A stretch of DNA of 7,489 nt from JACAEY01 sp049700155 (GTDB lineage Bacteria > Nitrospirota > Thermodesulfovibrionia > Thermodesulfovibrionales > SM23-35). This document shows positions 1 through 6,546 of this stretch, in pieces. The translations under genes were made by a program, and so were the position numbers. A model generated the notes under the pieces. That model searched no databases. It had not been told where the DNA came from and worked only from the letters and a program-made list of their open reading frames with translations. The stretch lies in the NCBI GenBank assembly GCA_049700155.1, contig JBNAVX010000113.1:1-7489 (forward strand), in the 5' to 3' direction. Position 1 is the stretch's first letter, and each line of letters begins with the position of its first letter.

Positions 1-33
1 AGAACACAATAGTAAATCGGAAAAATTAGGTAT
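1..33. other. AT-rich flank, no feature seen
   Basis: This short stretch precedes the first palindromic element. It has no open frame of note, no promoter that stands out and no similarity to the flanks of the other two repeat copies. Confidence 0.5.
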
Positions 34-197
34 TAACCTACTTAATTCATAAATTCATGAGTAATTGTCAGATACAGTATTCTCGCTCATTCTCAGCTCG
101 ATTAAAATCGAGCCTCCGAGGTAAATTCTTTCTTCGAAAGAATTTAAATCCGCTCAAATACTGCATCTGCCAAGAATTTTATTAATAATATGGGTTA
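34..197 (-). repeat. 164-bp palindromic element, copy 1 (inverted orientation)
   Basis: The reverse complement of this stretch matches 6547-6710 along its whole 164-bp length without indels and with scattered substitutions. Both ends are a TA step followed by an inverted ACC/GGT terminus (TAACC at 34-38, GGTTA at 193-197). Inside are a long imperfect outer stem (69-81 with 156-168, one mismatch), a hairpin with 8-bp arms GCTCGATT/AATCGAGC (96-103, 106-113), and a hairpin with 11-bp arms (122-132, 136-146) around TTC. The fold would be a three-way junction. Terminal inverted repeats, small size, no full transposase frame and TA ends fit a MITE-like non-autonomous element, perhaps of a TA-targeting (IS630/Tc1-like) transposase; that assignment is inference. 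It ends 18 bp before the next start codon, so it probably forms much of that gene's leader. Confidence 0.85.
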
Positions 198-215
198 AAT
201 GAAGGAGAAAAATTA

Positions 216-1181
216 ATGGAGAATAATCCAGATGTTTACGACGTTATCATAATAGGAGGCGGACCAGCAGGACTCACTGCAGGACTTTATACAGCACGGG
301 CTAAACTTAAGACCATAATCCTTGACAAGTCTCCTACTGCAGGTGCACTTGCTTACTCAAGTAAGATTGAAAACTACCCCGGGCTTAATGAACCTGTTTC
401 AGGGAAAAAACTGCTCGATATTATGAGAAGACAGGCAACAGGATTCGGAGCTGAATACAAAGAGACACAAGTCGTTGGTGTCAATATTTCTGAAGACATA
501 AAAGAGATTACCACTATGGAAAGTATTTACAAGGGTAAGACCTTGATTATCGCTACAGGCTCAATGGGGAGAAAACCGAGTATTAGGGGTGAAGGCGAAT
601 TTCTTGGAAGAGGAGTTAGCTACTGTGCTATATGTGATGCAGCATTTTTCAAGAATAAAAAAGTATGTGTTATTGGGAGTTCAGAAGAAGCAGTAAAAGA
701 GGCTGGAGTGCTCGCGAGATTTGCTGACACTGTATATCTAATTTCTCCTGCCCCAAAACTCAAGGCAGATGACCATCCTGAACTTAAGCTCACAAATATC
801 AAGACAATGTTAGGCTGTCATGTCAGTAGTATTGAGGGTAAAGATGTTGTTGAGAAGATAAAAATAGTTGGTCCTGATGGAAAAGAGTTTGATCTGGATT
901 TATCAGGTGTTTTTGTCTATTTATATGGAAATGTGCCAATAACAGACTTCCTTGGAGGAATTCTTGAGACAGGAGAGAATGGATGTATCAAGGTAAATTG
1001 CATGATGGAGACATCGGTGCCGGGTGTTTTTGCAGCTGGAGATGTCACATGTAAAGAGATAAGACAGGTTGTTGTTGCTGCATCACAGGGTTGTATCGCA
1101 GCCCTCTCAGCTGAGAGGTATTTATACAAAAGAAAAAGATATAAAATGGATTGGATTAAAGAGCATAATTTGCCTGATTAA
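216..1181 (+). CDS. Thioredoxin-reductase-like FAD-dependent disulfide oxidoreductase with degenerate NADPH site
   Basis: This 321-residue cytoplasmic flavoprotein has the length and domain order of low-molecular-weight thioredoxin reductases. The N-terminal FAD fold carries GGGPAG at 14-19 and ENYPG at 52-56. The redox pair is C137-A-I-C140 followed by D141. The C-terminal FAD motif is G-V-F-A-A-G-D at 270-276, with RQ at 283-284. Family members transfer electrons through FAD to the CxxC pair and on to thioredoxin or a similar partner. The second dinucleotide fold is atypical: the usual GGGxxA is GSSEEA (154-159), and the HRRxxxR motif that binds the NADPH 2'-phosphate is replaced by SPAPKLK (177-183). 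The donor may therefore be NADH, reduced ferredoxin (as in clostridial FFTR) or unknown. The ATG has AAGGAG 8 nt upstream. No thioredoxin gene is adjacent. The fold is secure; calling it trxB is not. Confidence 0.9.
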   Translation: MENNPDVYDVIIIGGGPAGLTAGLYTARAKLKTIILDKSPTAGALAYSSKIENYPGLNEPVSGKKLLDIMRRQATGFGAEYKETQVVGVNISEDIKEITTMESIYKGKTLIIATGSMGRKPSIRGEGEFLGRGVSYCAICDAAFFKNKKVCVIGSSEEAVKEAGVLARFADTVYLISPAPKLKADDHPELKLTNIKTMLGCHVSSIEGKDVVEKIKIVGPDGKEFDLDLSGVFVYLYGNVPITDFLGGILETGENGCIKVNCMMETSVPGVFAAGDVTCKEIRQVVVAASQGCIAALSAERYLYKRKRYKMDWIKEHNLPD

Positions 1182-1190
1182 TAGTATTTA

Positions 1191-1925
1191 TTATTTTTTC
1201 TTCTGGGTAAGGGCGACAAGTTCTGATGCATTTTGTGGTGCATAGCCAAAGGCGTCATTATTAAAGTATATGAAGACATCCTTCTTCTGCCTGAGATAAG
1301 ACCTGATCCTTTTTGCGTCTTTAATTAAGAATTCTTTACTATATGATGTTGAGTAACTTCCCTGCTGTCCGTGTCTCCTGATATAAACAAAATCAGCAGT
1401 CAAAGGAAGCTTATCGAGAAAATCAGGCCAGTCTGCCATACAGAGAGCAACATTCCTCTCCACCATTAGATCTATCACTTTTTTATTTATCCATGTCCTA
1501 TTCCTGAATTCAAATGTATTTTTCATTTCATAAGAACCAAGAAGTTCAAGGAAATTCTTTAGACGTTCGAAATCAAGGGTAACTGTAGGTGGAAATTGCC
1601 AGAGAATAACACCTAATTTCTCTTTTAGAAGTGTTGCTCTTGAAAAAAAGGCTTCAACTGGCTCTTCACAATCCTTCAGTTTCTTGACATGTGTCACAAA
1701 CCTGCTGCCTTTGAGTGAAAAAACAAAATCATCCGGGGTTGATGAATACCATTTAGAGAATGTTTCTCTATCTGGAAGCTTATAAAATGTAACATTGAGT
1801 TCTACAGTAGAAAAGTGCTTGCTGTAGAAATCAAGCCAATAGTTCTTTGGAAGATCTTCCGGGTAGAAATTCTTCCTCCAGTGATCATATAGAAAACCGC
1901 TACAGCCTATCCTTAAATCTGCCAA
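1191..1925 (-). CDS. DUF72 (YecE-like) family protein
   Basis: This 244-residue protein has the length and signature blocks of DUF72, a TIM-barrel family of unsettled biochemical function. Visible blocks are IGCSGF (6-11), VELNVTFYKLP (41-51), KGSRFVTH (72-79), WQFPP (109-113), FEFRNRTW (138-145), YIRRHG (181-186), YFNND (220-224) and APQNA (229-233). There is no signal peptide or membrane segment, so it should be cytoplasmic. The start is TTG: an in-frame TAA lies two codons upstream, and the conserved IGCSG block begins at residue 6, so no later start would keep the domain whole. No clear Shine-Dalgarno sequence precedes it. The gene converges on the upstream reductase with a 9-bp gap and diverges from the phosphorylase homologue. 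It ends in a lysine tail (QKKK). Family assignment is firm; a specific role cannot be given. Confidence 0.9.
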   Translation of the reverse strand: MADLRIGCSGFLYDHWRKNFYPEDLPKNYWLDFYSKHFSTVELNVTFYKLPDRETFSKWYSSTPDDFVFSLKGSRFVTHVKKLKDCEEPVEAFFSRATLLKEKLGVILWQFPPTVTLDFERLKNFLELLGSYEMKNTFEFRNRTWINKKVIDLMVERNVALCMADWPDFLDKLPLTADFVYIRRHGQQGSYSTSYSKEFLIKDAKRIRSYLRQKKDVFIYFNNDAFGYAPQNASELVALTQKKK

Positions 1926-2005
1926 TATAAATTATTTTACCACAATAAGTTCCATTAATGTGACAATTGACTATAATCATTATGCTATACTTCAAATAAT
2001 TTAAG
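1926..2005. promoter_or_regulatory. Divergent intergenic spacer with promoter-like boxes
   Basis: This 80-bp spacer must carry the signals for both the DUF72 gene (leftward) and the phosphorylase homologue (rightward). Rightward it contains TTGACT (1967-1972), a perfect TATAAT (1972-1977) and TATACT (1986-1991). However, TTGACT and TATACT are only 13 bp apart, and no good -35 sits 17 bp before TATAAT, so the true pair is unclear. If TATACT is the -10 box, the leader before the ATG at 2006 would be about 8 nt. No Shine-Dalgarno sequence is visible on either side. Confidence 0.3.
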
Positions 2006-4501
2006 ATGAGAAAAAAGGATAAGAGAGTAAACAAATCAGTATCACATCAATCAATTGAGGATATCCGAACAGAAATGGGTGCAGAAGCAATTAAACAGTC
2101 TGTACTTAATCATATTTACTTTAATCTTGCGAAGACCCTTAATACTGCAACTTTGAATGACTGGTATTTAGCACTTGCCTATACAGTTCGGGACAGGATG
2201 ATAAAACGATGGATTAAAACACTTAAGAACTTTACAGAAGATATAAAAATAATTGCCTATCTTTCTTCTGAGTTTCTTATCGGTCCTCAACTTGAAATGT
2301 ATCTCATAAACCTCGACATTTATAAAGAGGTGTCTCAGGCTTTAAAAGAGTTAGGCATTGACTTAAAAGAATTAATAAAGCAAGAAAAAGAACCAGGACT
2401 TGGCAACGGGGGTATTGGAAGACTCGCAGCCTGCTATATGGACTCACTTGCAAAACTCATGATTCCTGCAATAGGATATGGGATTCATTATGAGTTCGGA
2501 TCTTTTGAACAGGAGATTCGAGATGGCTGGCAGATCGCAAAGACTGAAAAGTGGCTTCTATCAGGTGACCCGTGGGGAATCTTACGATCGGAGATTAATT
2601 ATAATGTAAATTTTGGAGGGCATACAGAATCTTATTATGATGAACAAGACTATTTTAGAGTTCGATGGATTCCCAGGTTCTCTGTTAAGGGAGTTGCACA
2701 TGATTTTCCAGTACCAGCATATAAAGTTGGGATAACAAATCTCTTGCGCCTCTGGAAAGCTGAGGCTGTAGAATCATTTGATTTTGAAGCCTTCAATATT
2801 GGTGATTATTTTGGTGCTGTTAAAGAAAAAATCGCATCAGAGTCAATTAGTAAGATTCTTTATTTAGATGATGAACCTTACTCCGGCAAACATTTAAGAC
2901 TTGCTCAGCAGTATTTTTTTGTGTCTTGCGCACTCCAGGACATGATACGTCTTCATCTTTTACGCTGGAAGAATATCGAAAGTTTTCCAACTTCATTTGC
3001 TGTGCACCTGAATAATTCTGATACTGCAATAGCTGTGGCAGAACTAATGAGACTCCTTGTGGATGAGCATCTGGTGAGCTGGGAAAAAGCATGGCATATC
3101 ACACAGAACACATTTTCATATACAAACTATTCTGTTTTACCTGAAAACCTTGAAAAGTGGCCTCTTCCTCTTTTCGCAGATCTCCTTCCAAGACACCTTG
3201 AAATTATATATGAGATAAACAGGCGGTTTCTTAATGAGATATACATTAGTTATCCTAATGATAATGAAAGGCTTTCCCGCCTATCTCTTATTGACGAAAG
3301 AGATCAAAAATATGTCCGCATGGTACATCTTGCCAGCTTAGGAAGTCATGCAGTTAATAGTGTTTCAGAAATTCACTTAAAACTTCTTAAAGAAAACCTG
3401 CTTACTGACTTTTTTGAAATATATCCTGAGAGATTTCTGAATATAACAAATGGAGTGTCACAAAGACGCTGGATTTTACTCAGCAATCCAAGGCTTGCTG
3501 ACCTTATAACGAATGCCATCGGAGACTGCTGGATAAACCAACTGAAGGAACTTAAGCGCCTTGAGTCCTTTGCTGAAGATAGAGACTTTGTAAAAAAATG
3601 GCAACAGATAAAATATCATAATAAATCTGATTTGGCTGAGTTCATCCATGAAAGAACTGGTATCTCTGTAAATCTTTATTCGCTCTTTGACATTCATGCA
3701 ACCAGAATCCATGAATACAAGAGACAGCACCTTAATATCCTTTATATCATCACCCTGTATAATAAGATTAAGAATAATACACTGGTAGATGTAACCCCCC
3801 GTACATTCATCTTTAGCGGCAAAGCATCTCCGGGTTATTTCATGGCAAATCTGATAATAAAACTGATTAATTCTGTAGCTGACATTGTAAACAATGACCA
3901 AGATGTGGCGGATCTTTTAAAAGTTGTTTTTGTGCCTAATTTCAATGTAAAGAATGGTCAGAGGATATATGCCTCTGCTGACCTCTCTGAACAGATATCA
4001 ACGGCTGGTAGAGAGGTATCAGGGATAGGTAGTATAAAATTCTCTATGAATGGAGCATTGACAATAGGGACTTCTACAGGAATAAACGTCGAGATATATA
4101 AAGAGGTAGGGAAAGAAAACTTTTTCCTGTTTGGTTTGACTGCAGAAGAGATATCCAATGTAAAATCTTATGGTTATAATCCTACTACTTACTACGATAC
4201 AAATCAGAATCTGAAAGAGGCTATTGATCTCATCAATTCAGGTTTTTTTTCAAGAAGAGATGTAAGTCTTTTTAAACCTCTAATTGATTCATTGCTTTGT
4301 CGTGATGAGCAGATGGTCCTTGCCGATTATCAGTCATATGTTGACTGTCAGGAACTTATAAGCACTATTTTCAAAGACCAAGAAAAGTGGGCAAAGAAGT
4401 CTATCCTCACTGTTGCACGTATAGGGAAATTCACATCTGATAGAGCCATAAGTGAATATAATAAAAAAATATGGAATGCAGTCCCTATAAAAATGGACTG
4501 A
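2006..4501 (+). CDS. Glycogen/alpha-glucan phosphorylase homologue (GT35) with altered active site
   Basis: This 831-residue protein aligns along its length with glycogen/maltodextrin phosphorylases, PLP enzymes that release glucose-1-phosphate from alpha-1,4-glucans. Clear blocks are GNGGIGRLAAC (133-143), LRLAQQYFFVS, LPRHLEIIYEIN, TNGVSQRRW (481-489), RIHEYKRQ (567-574), SGKASPGY, DLSEQISTAGRE and NGALTIGT (682-689), with a normal C-terminus. The Schiff-base lysine is kept as K678. Several near-invariant positions differ: LNDTHP is LNNSDT (335-340); YTNHT is YTNYS, so Y375 replaces the active-site His; NGVA is NSVS (451-454); the Lys before RIHEYK is T566; EASGTGNMK is EVSGIGSIK (670-678); DGAN is TGIN (691-694). 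The frame is intact, so this looks like a divergent paralogue rather than a pseudogene. It may have altered, weak or no phosphorolysis. An in-frame TAA at 1997-1999 supports the ATG, although its Shine-Dalgarno is poor. No other glycogen gene is in the window. Confidence 0.9.
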   Translation: MRKKDKRVNKSVSHQSIEDIRTEMGAEAIKQSVLNHIYFNLAKTLNTATLNDWYLALAYTVRDRMIKRWIKTLKNFTEDIKIIAYLSSEFLIGPQLEMYLINLDIYKEVSQALKELGIDLKELIKQEKEPGLGNGGIGRLAACYMDSLAKLMIPAIGYGIHYEFGSFEQEIRDGWQIAKTEKWLLSGDPWGILRSEINYNVNFGGHTESYYDEQDYFRVRWIPRFSVKGVAHDFPVPAYKVGITNLLRLWKAEAVESFDFEAFNIGDYFGAVKEKIASESISKILYLDDEPYSGKHLRLAQQYFFVSCALQDMIRLHLLRWKNIESFPTSFAVHLNNSDTAIAVAELMRLLVDEHLVSWEKAWHITQNTFSYTNYSVLPENLEKWPLPLFADLLPRHLEIIYEINRRFLNEIYISYPNDNERLSRLSLIDERDQKYVRMVHLASLGSHAVNSVSEIHLKLLKENLLTDFFEIYPERFLNITNGVSQRRWILLSNPRLADLITNAIGDCWINQLKELKRLESFAEDRDFVKKWQQIKYHNKSDLAEFIHERTGISVNLYSLFDIHATRIHEYKRQHLNILYIITLYNKIKNNTLVDVTPRTFIFSGKASPGYFMANLIIKLINSVADIVNNDQDVADLLKVVFVPNFNVKNGQRIYASADLSEQISTAGREVSGIGSIKFSMNGALTIGTSTGINVEIYKEVGKENFFLFGLTAEEISNVKSYGYNPTTYYDTNQNLKEAIDLINSGFFSRRDVSLFKPLIDSLLCRDEQMVLADYQSYVDCQELISTIFKDQEKWAKKSILTVARIGKFTSDRAISEYNKKIWNAVPIKMD

Positions 4502-4531
4502 TAGAAGAAATAAAACCATCCATATCATTTT

Positions 4532-4592
4532 ACACACCCCTTCACCCCTCTTTTTAGAGGGGAAAGGGTTAAGAGGGGATTAAGGGGTGTGT
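4532..4592. repeat. Nested G/C-rich palindrome between phosphorylase homologue and LOG gene
   Basis: An 11-bp perfect outer stem (ACACACCCCTT at 4532-4542 with its complement at 4582-4592) encloses a 7-bp hairpin CCCCTCT/AGAGGGG (4545-4551, 4556-4562, loop TTTT). A second complement, AAGAGGGG (4571-4578), can pair with the same CCCCTCTT arm (4545-4552), so two inner folds compete. It stands out from the AT-rich surroundings and lies 30 bp after the phosphorylase stop. It could end that transcript, but no clean T-run follows the outer stem, so it is not a textbook intrinsic terminator. A dispersed palindromic repeat is the other reading. Confidence 0.7.
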
Positions 4593-4620
4593 TAGGTTTG
4601 GTTTATGAATTAGATTATTT

Positions 4621-4648
4621 TTGGACAGCAATGATATATTTATATATT
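4621..4648 (+). promoter_or_regulatory. Candidate promoter for the LOG gene
   Basis: TTGGAC (4621-4626) and TATATT (4643-4648) are separated by 16 bp, close to a sigma-70-type arrangement, and lie 21 bp before the start codon at 4670. The region is very AT-rich, so chance matches are likely. A good Shine-Dalgarno (AAAGGAG, 4657-4663) follows. Confidence 0.3.
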
Positions 4649-4669
4649 GATTTGTAAAAGGAGTACAGA

Positions 4670-5404
4670 ATGAATGATAAAGGATATGATAAAGGATTAG
4701 CAGAAATCTTACAATCATCTTCCCTGCTAAGTCAGGTTGTCGGGGCAGAGAAACTTTTTCTTTCAGGACGTCGAAAAAGAGGTGAGGATTTAGAAAGTGC
4801 GGTGAGATTTTTTCTTGAGTTCCTGCATGGCTTCGAGAGTTTTAATTTTGATGGTCCTTGTGTTACGGTTTTCGGCTCAGCGCGTTTTCAGGAAAGACAC
4901 AGGTATTATGAACTTGCGCGTGAGCTTGGAAGGGCACTTGCAAATGCAGGATATGCTGTCATGACAGGAGGTGGTCCTGGAATTATGGAGGCTGCTAATC
5001 GTGGTGCAAAGGAAGGGGGAGGATTAAGTCTTGGTTGTAATATAAAGCTTCCAAGAGAGCAGAAACCAAATCCATACCTCGATAAATTTATAGAATTTGA
5101 GCACTTTTTTGTTCGGAAGGTGATGCTTGTAAAATACTCAACAGCATTTGTAGTGATGCCAGGTGGCTTTGGTACACTTGATGAAGCCTTTGAGGTAATC
5201 ACCCTCGCACAAACAGGAAAACTTGAACGTTTTCCTGTTGTTGGCATGGTGAGGGAATTCTGGGACCATCTTCGTCGTTTTATGCAAGACACCATGCTGG
5301 CTGAAGGCACTATAAGCAAAGAAGATATAGATTTAATCCATGGAGCAGATACAGTAGAAGATGCTATCCGCATCATTCGTGGTCTCTCAAGGAGTAGTTT
5401 TTAA
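4670..5404 (+). CDS. LOG/TIGR00730 family Rossmann-fold nucleoside-monophosphate phosphoribohydrolase-like protein
   Basis: This is a 244-residue cytoplasmic protein of the LOG (lysine-decarboxylase-like, TIGR00730) family. Characterised members hydrolyse the N-glycosidic bond of nucleoside 5'-monophosphates, including cytokinin nucleotides. Visible blocks are VFGSARF (67-73), T-GGGPGIMEAAN (99-110), the conserved R149-K150 pair in FFVRK, and the signature PGGFGTLDE (164-172) with the expected Thr and Glu. A helical N-terminal extension of about 60 residues precedes the Rossmann core; it is rich in charged residues and has no signal peptide. The ATG at 4670 has AAAGGAG 6 nt upstream. The next gene begins 29 bp after the stop, so the two are probably co-transcribed. 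Old annotations call such proteins lysine decarboxylases; the PGGxGTxxE motif argues for hydrolase chemistry. The natural substrate cannot be told from sequence. Confidence 0.9.
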   Translation: MNDKGYDKGLAEILQSSSLLSQVVGAEKLFLSGRRKRGEDLESAVRFFLEFLHGFESFNFDGPCVTVFGSARFQERHRYYELARELGRALANAGYAVMTGGGPGIMEAANRGAKEGGGLSLGCNIKLPREQKPNPYLDKFIEFEHFFVRKVMLVKYSTAFVVMPGGFGTLDEAFEVITLAQTGKLERFPVVGMVREFWDHLRRFMQDTMLAEGTISKEDIDLIHGADTVEDAIRIIRGLSRSSF

Positions 5405-5433
5405 TAAACTTATGAATTATAAAGCGATTTTGA

Positions 5434-6270
5434 ATGGCAATTGAAGTTATAAAGGCATCAGGACAGGCAGAAGAGTTTAACATACAGAAACTTATAGATT
5501 CACTTATACGTTCAGGAGTACCAGAGTATGTAGCCCGTGATATAGCAGAGGAAGTTAAGATGCAGGTGAAGCCTTCAATGCATACCAGACATATATACAG
5601 AATTGCAAAGAAAATATTACGTCGATATAGCAAAACAGCAGATATGAAATACTCAATCAAAAAGGCTATCCACATGCTTGGTCCCACAGGTTATCAATTT
5701 GAAAAATATTTTGCTGAAATACTGAAAGCCTATGGATATTCAGCTGAAACAAATAAATTCATCAAAGGATATTGTGTAACTCATGAAGTAGATATTTTTG
5801 CTGTTTATAATGGTATTGGTCATGTTATTGAATGTAAATATCATAGTGATGGAGGTATTCCAACAGATATAAAGATTGCACTTTATGTCTATTCCAGATT
5901 TATGGACATTAAAAAGGCATATGATTTGAATAATGAGAATACAATAAGCAAAGGGTGGCTGGTAACAAATACAAGGTGCACATCAGATGCAATTAGATAT
6001 GCCAATTGTATGGGGCTTGAAGTTGTTAGCTGGAAATACCCTGAAGAAAAAAGTCTTGAAAGAATGATAGAAAATAAAAAGCTATATCCTGTTACTGTTC
6101 TTTCATCAATTAAAAGGTCTTCCCTTGAAAATCTATTTAGAAATCATATTATTCTTGTGAAAGATATAGCTGAAATGGATGAGACAACTTTTATAAAACA
6201 GAGTGGTATTGATACTTCTACTGCAAAGATTTTAAAAAGAGAGGCTGATGAATTATACTACAATACTTAG
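5434..6270 (+). CDS. ATP-cone + Mrr-like PD-(D/E)XK nuclease + helix-hairpin-helix protein
   Basis: This 278-residue protein reads as three modules. Residues 2-82 resemble an ATP cone, the nucleotide-sensing domain best known from ribonucleotide reductases and NrdR (IEVIKASGQAEEFN start, then four helices ending in the YSIKKAI segment). Residues 83-205 resemble an Mrr-type restriction endonuclease domain: E90 in the first helix, HEVD with D120, then E133-C-K135 form a complete PD-(D/E)XK set, followed by GWLVTNTRCTSDA (174-186) and a C-terminal strand typical of the fold. Residues 231-274 look like a helix-hairpin-helix DNA-binding segment (hairpin QSGID at 256-260). The likely role is a nucleotide-regulated DNA-cleaving enzyme; the substrate is unknown and no methylase partner is present. 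An in-frame TGA directly before the ATG fixes the start; no Shine-Dalgarno is visible. It follows the LOG gene by 29 bp, which suggests coupling. Domain calls are from motif reading. Confidence 0.8.
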   Translation: MAIEVIKASGQAEEFNIQKLIDSLIRSGVPEYVARDIAEEVKMQVKPSMHTRHIYRIAKKILRRYSKTADMKYSIKKAIHMLGPTGYQFEKYFAEILKAYGYSAETNKFIKGYCVTHEVDIFAVYNGIGHVIECKYHSDGGIPTDIKIALYVYSRFMDIKKAYDLNNENTISKGWLVTNTRCTSDAIRYANCMGLEVVSWKYPEEKSLERMIENKKLYPVTVLSSIKRSSLENLFRNHIILVKDIAEMDETTFIKQSGIDTSTAKILKREADELYYNT

Positions 6271-6383
6271 CCTGGTAAACTGATTTGAAAAAACTCAGTA
6301 AGATGTATCTTCACATCAATGGATTTCGAAAAATTGATACCATCCTTTAGCTCATTAATATCCTGTCCTAAAAGTCCACACAT
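6267..6383 (-). CDS. Possible 38-residue small protein, not recognised
   Basis: A minus-strand frame opens with ATG (6383-6381), begins MCGLLGQDINELK and ends ISLPG before TAA (6269-6267). A GAAAGG sequence lies about 10 nt upstream of the ATG. The ATG overlaps the stop of another short minus-strand frame as TAATG, a typical operon junction. Its stop overlaps the stop of the nuclease gene on the opposite strand by 4 bp. The same frame stays open upstream of the ATG for about 19 codons, so this may instead be the tail of a broken gene. No family is recognised. Confidence 0.3.
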   Translation of the reverse strand: MCGLLGQDINELKDGINFSKSIDVKIHLTEFFQISLPG

Positions 6384-6525
6384 TATGTAAACACCTTTCT
6401 CTTTTTTGAGAAACCTTTTCTCTTTAGTAAAATTACAGATCTCTCAATATTCCCATTGTTTACTTTTTTACTTTCTCTGTTTTGAATCTTCCTGTCCCAT
6501 ATCTTTTTATTTCAAAAGAGTCCAT
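6383..6525 (-). pseudogene. Probable decayed minus-strand coding remnant
   Basis: Reading leftward, a frame starts at ATG 6525 (MDSFEIKRYGTG...) and stops after 21 codons at TAA 6462-6460, next to a run of six A residues. A neighbouring frame is open through that point and continues for about 40 codons (including NNGNIERSVILLKRKG) to TAA 6385-6383, without its own ATG. Both look protein-like and lysine-rich. A single indel in the A-run would join the first frame to the second. This suggests a frameshifted small gene or the debris of a longer one. No family is recognised, and short open frames in AT-rich DNA can arise by chance. Confidence 0.3.
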
Positions 6526-6546
6526 GCAGTCTATAAACAAAACTTC

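Noticed and set aside
3476..3901. 141-codon open frame on the minus strand inside the phosphorylase homologue
   Set aside because: The plus-strand protein matches its family across this whole stretch; the antisense frame has no recognisable motif and is a shadow.
4906..5376. 156-codon minus-strand open frame inside the LOG gene
   Set aside because: It lies wholly within the well-supported LOG coding region, and its serine/proline-rich translation shows no family signature.
5412..5444. 10-codon leader peptide overlapping the nuclease start
   Set aside because: It has no Shine-Dalgarno or regulatory motif and is too short to separate from chance in AT-rich DNA.
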